DNA of 52,902 nt, taken from NCBI GenBank assembly GCA_001970855.1, contig LSSN01002482.1, positions 1-52,902 of the forward strand. The letters run 5' to 3'. This document shows, piece after piece, positions 44,557 to 52,902 of the stretch. Below the pieces are notes generated by a model. It saw nothing but the letters and a program-made list of their open reading frames with translations, had not been told where the DNA came from and did no database searches. The position numbers were made by a program, and so were the translations under genes. Origin of the DNA: Smittium culicis. Lineage: Eukaryota; Kickxellomycota; Harpellomycetes; Harpellales; Legeriomycetaceae. Each line of letters starts with the position of its first letter. The stretch's first letter is position 1.

Positions 44557-46514
44557 TCAGTTGTAGTTGATTCTGCGGATGATTTGCGACCAGCTAATAT
44601 CCGAGATTATAGGAAACTGGTCGTTTGAGGCGTGCAAGCTGTTTGCTTGATAGCCCGACGCCTCGTCTATATCGTGGTTGTGGAAAGTTGTCGGGCCTTC
44701 ATTACCGCGGCTCGCAGCAGCTGCGTTAGCATTAGCACTAGCATTAGCATTCTCATCAGCTGCCGCGTGCGGCGGCGGTTGTCGCTGTGACAGTAGTTGT
44801 GATCGTGATCGTGATTGGTGCTGTGGCTGTGGCTGTGTGCCGGTGCTGGTTTTAGTAGCGGCGTTGGTGACGATGCTTAGCGGCAGGTCGGTGCTGCTGC
44901 TCAGCGTGTTCAGCAGGTAGCAGTCCGCAGCGCCGCTGCCAGTATCGGAAAAGCTTGTGTACGCGCTCGGCAAGTTGCGTTTCGGCGCTGTTGCTGGTTG
45001 GTGGCTCGGCGCAGAGCTGCCTTTTTGATGGAAGTTTGGGAAGAGCCTGCTGGCTAGGGCTGCTGCTGCTGGCTGCGCCGATGGCGGAGCGTTGGAGCCG
45101 CGCGAGTTTTGATGTTGCGAAATGTTGCCGATGCCGTTGCCACTATCGATATTCACTGTTGTTGACCGCGTTGATCTGGGCGCATCAAAGTGCTCATGTG
45201 CGCTAGTATTAAAGCTGCCTATACTGCTGCCCCCGGTTCTTCTTGGCTCTCCTGCTACATGTGGATCCACAGGCGATGTTTCTGCACTGGTTGCTGTTGT
45301 TGATACAACTGCTTCATCTATCTTTGAGCAATCTAGAGCGGTGTTACCGGCGGCTTTGCTTGAAATTTCACTGCTATTCCTGTAACTTGTACCACTCGAA
45401 ATATTTTTTACGTTTGGCAAGCTTGTGCTGCTTCTACCACTTGAATTGGCTCTCGAGTGAGTGGAGGATGATGCGCTAAAAGAAAATGTTGGGTTTAATG
45501 ACGGTGCTAGTATTTCAGAAGCGTTTCTGTTTGCTTGACTAAGGCTTTCGGATCCACTTCTGTTGCTGCTATTAATGTTTCTGCTTTCGTTTCTAGAATT
45601 GAAATTGTAGATGGCACCACTATTATTATTGCTAGCAGCTGGAACACTGCTGAATGGCGCCAAAAATCTCAATAAGCTAAATGCTCCCTGATGTTGCTGT
45701 TGCTGTTGTGTTTGTTGAGGCTGATGGTCAGCAGCTTGTACTTCGCCATTTTGATCAAATGTATGGTTTTCAGCATCACTACTTACTCCTGAGCTAGCCC
45801 CACTAACTCTGGTTGTATCAGAAGGAACAGCGGGTTGCGTTTCAACGGCTGTGTCATTATCATTGCCTCGAGACCAGTAAGAAAAGTTCATTGGGGGATT
45901 TTCAGGATTTTGTGGAATTGTTAGGACATAAAACGCCTGTAATAAACACGTAAGAACGTCAAAAGTCAATATTTTGTAGATGTTAATAGGCTCTAGTTAA
46001 GAAAAAAAATTCAATAATAAAAAAAATTAATAAACAACCAAAATAAATTGAACTTTTCAGGATTTAATTAAATTCTATATTAATCCATAGTGAAAATACC
46101 AGAGCCTATAAAATCGAGATATATTCCAATCGATGGTGCTATCAACGCATGCTGTAATAATGATAGAATTAATATTACTGCAACTGTAGATATCATGGCT
46201 TTTCCACTAAATCTATTTGAGCCTGACCTCAGTGCCTAAATATTAAATAAAAATCCCAAAAAATGAAATTATTAAGCTAAAAAGTATTCTTGGAAGCAAG
46301 ATAAGATAATTCGTATACTATATTAACTATTATGATTTTAATTGAGAGGATGGGTTACCGATTGTATATACAATCTTATTCCAAAAGTTAATAAATTGGA
46401 GTCGTAAAAATACAGGATTGCGTAATTTATTCGAATGAGCGAATCTATATCTGAGTAAAAATCAACGCTGAGCTTGTGTTTTAAGCGTTCTTTGTATTCT
46501 TCGCTGTCTGACAT
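44557..46514 (-). CDS. DUF1746-like membrane protein with a long Ser/Asn/Gln-rich tail
   Basis: Exons on the minus strand are 46514-46359, 46235-46100 and 45992-44557, giving 575 aa. The N-terminal about 125 residues hold three likely TM segments: INYAILYFYDSNLLTFGIRL, ISTVAVILILSLLQHALIA followed by GIYLDFIGS, and LTFDVLTCLLQAFYVLTI. The order (helix, hydrophobic helix, DFIG motif, then a helix with LLQ) resembles the fungal DUF1746 family, whose function is not settled. I rate that match as likely rather than certain. The remaining about 450 residues are low complexity: Ser, Asn, Gln, Thr and Ala-rich, with QQTQQQQQHQ and alternating Asn-Ala runs, and are probably disordered. The last about 40 residues (FHNHDIDEASGYQANSL, then ISWSQIIRRINYN) look more ordered and may be a conserved end motif. 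It is convergent with the GGA gene. Confidence 0.82.
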
Positions 46515-47265
46515 TCTTTTAATGTTAATACACGCTTGTTTTTTTTGTATTTTTTTTTTTGAAATTCTCTAACAAAAGAACTACTTTAAATAGACTTTGA
46601 TTTACAATTCCAATTTTTCTTATTAAATCTTCTATTATTGGAGAATCTACAGGGCTGATAAACTATTGTGGATCGAAATTGATGTACTTGAAAACTGAAT
46701 TGATGATTTCTAAAATGTTTATTACAGTATTAAAATATATTTAGTATATATGATTGTGAATGCGAAAAATGACTAAAAATAGAGAATCTCATAAATAAGA
46801 AATTAGGGATACGAGTCATAAAAAAAGGATTCTAATCTAATCGTTTAATAGCAAAGATGAAATTAGAAAATAATTTTAACTTTGTTGGCTTTTTTATTAA
46901 ACTGAATTCCTAAACCAAATTCTTTCATTAAATGGATTGGCCAATAAAATTCTAAACACATACTATTTAATCGGAAACCAATTAGCTAACAATTAGAATT
47001 TTCTATATTCGTTTGTATAAAAAGATTAATTCGACGAATTGATTATTAGCACTATTTATTTTAGCAATTTATACTTGTATCGCTTATCATAGTTAATACT
47101 AAAAAAAATTATTACAATTAAAAACATAGTTAGATTTCTCAAAAATCTGGAGAGGAAATCAATAGCCTAATAAGCCTTTAAAAAATGGTAAAAAAGAAAC
47201 ACGAATTTTCAAGCCATGTAGTAATATTAATATTGTTTAAAAAAGTACAGGCAAGCCTTGGAATA
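46515..47265. other. AT-rich intergenic stretch
   Basis: The 5' flank of the DUF1746-like gene and the 3' flank of the GPI16 gene, both on the minus strand. One palindromic CCAAT site (attggccaat) is near 46935-46944. No gene is seen. The plus-strand open frame at 47185-47370 overlaps the last GPI16 exon and is a shadow. Confidence 0.55.
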
Positions 47266-49948
47266 TTATTCTTTGTCGTAAACAAACTCTTTAGAAACCA
47301 GAGCAAATATTCTCCCAAAGTAAAGTGCCAACACAGTACATGTAAAAGTGATCACATTGTATGGCATTGAAAAATCTGGTGTTGGAAGAGATGCCATAAA
47401 CAGCTCTGAATATACTCTTACTCTACACTCGCTTGGTCTATAAAGGGAAACGCAAAATTATAAAAGTAAAACATAGTTAGATTAATACAAATGAAATAAA
47501 GTATGAAACGATATCTCTATATACAAAAATTATAAAAATAGTAAAATCATATATTGCTTTAATGCTTACTCTTCACTATAAAAAATTCTTTTTGTAAGGC
47601 AAGAGAGGGTGTTTTTATTATTCTTCGCTGATTTATCTTCGGTTTCTACAAATTCTAAAACCGTAGGTCCGATATTAAAACCTCTGTTAGCGTCTGGGGG
47701 ATGTTCCGCAAGTTTTAAAAATACTCTATCAAATTCATAAGATATTGTAGTTGTTGAATGTGCAGGAAACTCGATAATAAACTCCATTAAAGACTGTCTT
47801 GCTCTTGATAAAGATGGAGTTAAATTCATCTTAAGAAACTCTAAAAAACCACATTAAATAAAAAAAAATTTTTATTTTTCAAATACATTAGGGTTATAAA
47901 GATTTGGAAATTTTAGCTTACTATTTTCTAGCGGCTTGAGCTTATGATCAAGTGATTTAATCCTCAAAGTATGATGATAAACTTGCAAAAACCATGGAAC
48001 GGATTCAAATACTGTGGCAACTTGTGGAGAATTTGATTCATTGTTTACTATTATTTGTACTCCTCCACTAACACCGGGTTTTCCGGTTGCGAAGCGATGA
48101 ATGCTTAGATCTGGTTTAGTTGGCTTTATTATCCTAGAATCTTTTTGCAGAAAATAAAAATTTCAAAAAGTTTATTTTAGCAATGAATTTTTTGGTGTAA
48201 ATAATTTATATCTACCTTTGATACTCCCTAGCTTTAAAGATATTTTTTGATCTAATACAGATATTGAATAAAAAAACTCGTTTAAATTAAATTTGAAAAA
48301 ATAAGCAAAGAAATAAAAATAAACTGTTACCTATATTTTTCAAAAGATCGTATTCGTATATCTGGTAATTGGAGATGTTTGGTACTTTTTTAATGTTTGT
48401 AGTTTCAAGTCTAGCATCGTAAATATCAGAATCCAACATAAAGTGCAGTTTACTGCTGCGAGATGAAGAACAGGACGCAGATAACTCGCGATCAAATATT
48501 TTATGTGTATCTAGCTCTAATCAGTTAATCGTTATAAATTAATACTCAAATTATATATAAAAACATGCTCTCGTAGAAAATAATAAAAATAGACGGAATG
48601 ACTATGGTAAAAAAAAGTAGTACCATTATTAAAATCTCTACGCTTTAAAACTGCTGTAATGGATTGCTTATATTCCCATACTTTAACTTTACATTCTTTA
48701 TCCTTAATACATAAACGATATCAATAATGTTATACAGAAATTAGCAAAAAATAGAGAAAAAATCATTAGATGTACATGAAATTCAATTGATTGAAATAGT
48801 ATTTGGAATGAGTACTTACTAAGCAAATAGAGTTAAATGAGATGGTCATTGAATAATACCTGGAGTCCAAAAGTTTGTGTGGATTAAGGAATTGGGAAAT
48901 TCCAGCCTAAAAAGTTTATTTAATATAAAAATATATCTTGATATTTAAAACAAAACATAATGTAACAAAAAAAAAATTGATAGAAAGGAATTTAAAGTTT
49001 TACGAAATCATGTAAAATAAAATTACTTTATTCTGGCATGGTAATTGCTTTATGAAAGGTGTTAAATTTTCTGTGCAAACGTTCTCCCTAGGTAGGTATG
49101 CATATATCTGATCACTTGTGCTACTACTGGAATTATAAAGTAAGCCTGGCATTAATATTTCATCGTGCGAAATGCGATTTTTAGAGTTTTGTGTAAAGCT
49201 AAAGTTGGGTTCAACAGTAGTTTTTTCATCTGCCTGATTTAATGAAGCACAAAAAATTCCTGAAAGAGTATTAATTAATCCTTTCCACTGCACGCCCTTT
49301 TCTCTAACATTATAGAAAAAAATTATTCAAAAAATACTCTTTGCCTTAGATTGGAAACAAGATCCTATATTATATTTTGATAATTAAGAAACTAAATATC
49401 TTACTCTTTTGAACCGTCAAAAACTCCTAAAATCTCAGCTCCTGTTCCTGCATGGTTTGATGGCGAATAACCAAATTCTTCAACGTTCCACTTACCCTGA
49501 GAAAAGGTTAAATCAAAGGATCTTATTTTATACCTTTGTACCATTTCTCCTATTTGCCTGGGAAACAATCTGTAATGCTGGCCTATAAAATTTATTTTAT
49601 TTATTTTTTCGATAATAGAATCATTTTGAAAAGTAGTTGGGAAACGACATACAAAATAAATAATAGATCTTTTACTAAAAGGTAGGACTAGAAATATTAT
49701 TTACCATCTTCAGGTGTTTCAAAAGATTTTGTTGTGTTAATTAGATATTCAAAGTGTAGCAAGACATTGCTAAATAGATTATCTGGGTTGGAGCTGGCTT
49801 TTTGTGAAGACTGGATTGGTTTAATTAGCAAGTTTTCGAAATACTGATCATTATTCAGGGTAAAAGAGGTGCTATGAGTGTATACAAGATTTAGTAGCAG
49901 AATTAAAAAAAACTTATAAGCTTTGGATATATAATTCCGCATTGTCAT
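47266..49948 (-). CDS. GPI16: GPI transamidase subunit PIG-T / Gpi16
   Basis: Lumenal core subunit of the ER GPI transamidase, partner of Gpi8 (PIG-K) and Gaa1, which attaches GPI anchors to proteins. Exons on the minus strand are 49948-49705, 49582-49405, 49303-49027, 48906-48820, 48702-48624, 48516-48331, 48251-48216, 48140-47922, 47840-47570 and 47437-47266, giving 582 aa, about the length of human PIG-T. There is an N-terminal signal peptide (about 1-25) and a C-terminal TM segment after the diagnostic LPTPDFSMPYNVI. Other family motifs are HYRLFPRQIGEMV, LTFSQGKWN, WKGLINTLSGIFCASLN, LPRENVCTENLTPF, KLLDSRYYSMTISF, HRFATGKPGVSGG, VFESVPWFLQVYHHTL and GFNIGPTVL. Cysteines that pair in the family, including the one expected to bond Gpi8, are plausible at FCASLN or VCTENL. 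The start is the first Met before the signal peptide. CCAAT boxes lie about 170 and 250 bp upstream. Confidence 0.96.
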
Positions 49949-52902
49949 TATATCTATATTGTTTATAAAAGATAGTTAAGCTAAGAAGTATTTACTTTTT
50001 CTTAAATCTCATTAAAATTAGACATAACTTTCGTATTTACTTATTCATTCAGCAATTTGACATTCAAGAATGTTGATTCGATATCATTTCTCTAAAATCC
50101 AAAAAAAAGTAGCTCTATTGGCTAACTGATAACAAATAGCTTAATCGATAGGAATAATTCAGCGAATAATAACAAGCTGTTTCTGATAGTTTAGCCAATT
50201 GGTATCATGGCTTTAGCAAAAATTACATGTAATTGTTTTTACAATCTTTTATAGATCTAAAGAATTTTTCAAGGTTGTAGCAAGTAAACTACAAAGTAAC
50301 ACGCATATTTTGAAATAGATATTAAGACAAAGGTAAATAACAGAGCAGTATTTATACTTGAATATAATTCATATGAAAGAATAAGCGAAATTAAGCACAA
50401 TGATTAGTATTTAAAAATATTATAAAAATTCATTATATTTGTGATAAAGTTATAAAAAACTTTTTTATAGTCAAACTGAATTTTTATTTTAATAATTTAC
50501 ATACGCCTATTAATAATATATGTTTCCAAATAAAACAATAAAATCAATGAATTCTTTAATATTTTTATATAAAATTAAATGAATCTTTTTAAATTTATAA
50601 ATATGGTCAAAATTGAAAAATTACACTTACAAGTTGAAAAATGGCGAAAAAATATCCCGTTATACTATTTTTGAATAAAATAAAACATGGTTATCTTTTG
50701 GTATTAAAGATTTCCCTAAAAATTTTCTACTTGTCTGATAAATTGTTGTAAATAATAGATTAAATTTAATTGAATCATAGATAAGTTGTACAATGTACTT
50801 TAATTAAACCTAGAATTTGAATTTTTTTTCTTCAGAAATGTATATTTTAGTTACTAGATAAACTCTATATTCGTATTTTATTTGGAATTTTATTCTAGTT
50901 CCCAATAGTTAGATTAATTAAAAAATGCATTGTTTCAAGCATCTGAGAAATAAAATTTAGAATTTTTTTAATTTTTTACTAATTTTATACCAGTAAAATA
51001 AATGCGAGTATTTTCTATAAAGAATTAACTAATTCTTTGCTTATATCAATTAAAACTCCCAAATTTATTAAATAAATTACAGATACATTTTTATAATTAA
51101 TTTGTAGTAGATAATAATTATCTATCTTATACAGATGAGCATTTTAATAATAGCTTTATAAAAATAAAATAAAGGATTTTTTTCTTTATTACTAAATAAA
51201 AATATTTTGTATTTAGTATGAGTTATTATATTTATAAATCGGAAAATTTTATAAAAATAACAATTGATTAAAATTTAATCAAATATTTTGATTAAAAATA
51301 TTGGTTTTACTCATAAAATTTTATTGCTACTGAAAAAATTATTTAAGAATCTACTTTGAAATATTATTCAGGCTTTGAATCAGGAAATATTTATTCTTAT
51401 AAAAAAAAACTACCAAAATTAAAATAAATTATTCACTTTTTATTATTCCCTAATTAGCTATCTTATTTTGCAAAATAAATTGATAATTAAATTTTTTACA
51501 TTTTCGAATATTATAATTTTTCAAAATATAAGTATGATTTTTATTTTAATTTAATTTAATTTTATATCTTTCAATTATAACAAATATCGATTTATTTTTT
51601 GTGATTATAAAATTTTATCATAATAAAAATTATTTAAATAGGATAAAAGTTATATTATATTTGTAATTACACTAGAGCTTAGATATAGTCAACATATTTT
51701 ACCATCACAGTCTGACATTCAGTAAAATAGCAGAAAGAAAATATACTGTTTTTTGATATTTTAACATTATTATTATTTTTTTTCATTTTCATTTTATTTT
51801 TGCAAGTCTTTGAACTGTACATCGGTATTATTGGTTTTTATAGCCTTTTATTAATAATTTGATATTAATATAAACTTATCGGACCTCTAATTATTATATG
51901 CTCAAATTTACCTGTCTCATAATGTAGTTAATTTTTTTTTATTTGAAGGATATTGGACGTATTTTCAGCTACATCAGTATTGGAATTTAGATATATGGGG
52001 TTCTTAAAAAAGACAGCACTTTTAGGCAAAAAAGAGTTACGGTGTAAAAATATCAAATTATAAACTTGCCAATAATTAATGATTAGTGTATGAATAATGA
52101 TTACTACTAAATATCTGGAAAAAATATGACTTTAATTATTTTTCTTGTAAAAATAAAATTCCCTGAAAAAAAAATCACAAATCAAATCGTCAATTTATTT
52201 TTTTTTTATCAATAGTTTTACAGTATTTCGTTCATGTAAAAAAAGAGCTGGTAAAATTGGGTTAAAGTGCAAAAAAGAATGTAGTAACATATCAGCAATA
52301 AATATATAGTGTACATAAAAAAGTTATAATGTATAACTATAACATATCAGATGAAAAGTATATGTATATACTATAAAAAGTTAAAAAAAAGTAAAAAAGC
52401 AAAAATCAGCTTACAGCGTACTATGCTGGTGATATATTTTTTTTTGCAAAAAAAACGTAAAAAACAAAAAAATAGTATTGTACATAAAATTCAACTAGAA
52501 AAAACATCTGATACTCAGAATTATCAAATTCGAGCTAGAAAGTGTATAAAATGATATCAGCAAAATTTCGCCGGTTTTCGCCGGTTTTTCATAAAGTGAA
52601 AAAACCAGCCAATAAAACTAACTTTTAAAAAAGTATAAAAATGTAAATATACTATATATTTGTTGAAATTGAATTTTAATTTCGGTAAAAGCGTAGGAAT
52701 GTCTATCAAGAATGATTAGGCTTAAAAAATTGCTATATATAATCTTAATTCGGCTGTAATAGAATGTACCATGTACTAAGAATATATACGAAACTACCAA
52801 GTACTATAAGAATGTACGAAATACTAAACAATTAAAAGGTAACAATGTGGGGTTTGACGGTCACTAAATGTATACTTAAATACAATCAGTATTGAAAGTA
52901 TA
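49949..52902. other. 3-kb extremely AT-rich, apparently empty end of window
   Basis: The most AT-rich part of the window, dominated by A/T runs and short dispersed stops in all frames. CCAAT sites at 50117-50121 (as ATTGG) and 50195-50199 belong to the GPI16 upstream region. Near 52568-52607 there is a doubled cgccggtttt unit followed by a possible stem (ggtttttc and gaaaaaacc with a short loop). No gene, RNA gene or larger repeat is recognised. Confidence 0.6.

Noticed and set aside
44678..45479. Plus-strand Ala/Cys/Leu-rich open frames
   Set aside because: They are antisense to the low-complexity tail of the DUF1746-like protein.
1..52902. tRNA or rRNA genes, CRISPR arrays, bacterial operons, ribosome binding sites
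   Set aside because: Nothing with these structures was seen by eye. The window is eukaryotic nuclear DNA, so bacterial feature types do not apply.

Overview
This is nuclear DNA of a fungus. Protein-coding genes are split by many short spliceosomal introns, mostly about 50-150 bp with GT..AG ends. The gene set is eukaryotic: mRNA capping, H/ACA snoRNP, GPI transamidase, GID ubiquitin ligase, peroxisome and Golgi sorting. The capping guanylyltransferase is a stand-alone protein of the fungal type. CTG reads as leucine at conserved positions (for example L266 of the capping enzyme), so this is not a CTG-serine yeast, and TAA, TAG and TGA all act as stops. The intron density argues against budding yeasts. 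The plant-like peroxisomal enoyl-CoA isomerases and the strong AT richness would fit an early-diverging lineage, but that placement is a guess.

Layout. 1-4.2 kb: AT-rich DNA, then CEG1 (minus, 11 exons, one of only 8 nt). 6.9-9.9 kb: ARMC8/Gid5 (plus, 8 exons). 11.4-20.3 kb: two peroxisomal enoyl-CoA isomerase paralogues with PTS1 tails, facing each other around GAR1 (minus) and the mitoribosomal gene MRPL20 (plus). 21.5-29.9 kb: two aldose 1-epimerase paralogues in the same orientation, separated by 5.7 kb that contains an unexplained GC-richer island. The second paralogue has lost two active-site acids. 30.2-31.1 kb: a small two-TM protein. 33.9-46.5 kb: a GC-richer gene cluster with CWF19L1/DRN1, a histidine-rich ZIP7/KE4-type zinc transporter, an unrecognised membrane protein, a GGA-type VHS-GAT adaptor lacking the ear domain, and a DUF1746-like membrane protein with a very long low-complexity tail. 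47.3-49.9 kb: PIG-T/Gpi16 (minus, 10 exons). The last 3 kb are extremely AT-rich and appear empty.

The genes do not form a pathway or a recognisable gene cluster. They are mostly housekeeping genes, plus two local duplications. All exon joins were worked out by hand from reading-frame continuity, splice-site dinucleotides and family motifs, and each stated exon sum is a multiple of three. I found no transposon, CRISPR array, tRNA or rRNA gene, and nothing that I would call a new biological system. The best leads are the decayed active site of the second epimerase, the local gene-conversion tract between the epimerases, the ear-less GGA and the unexplained island at about 23.4-28.2 kb.
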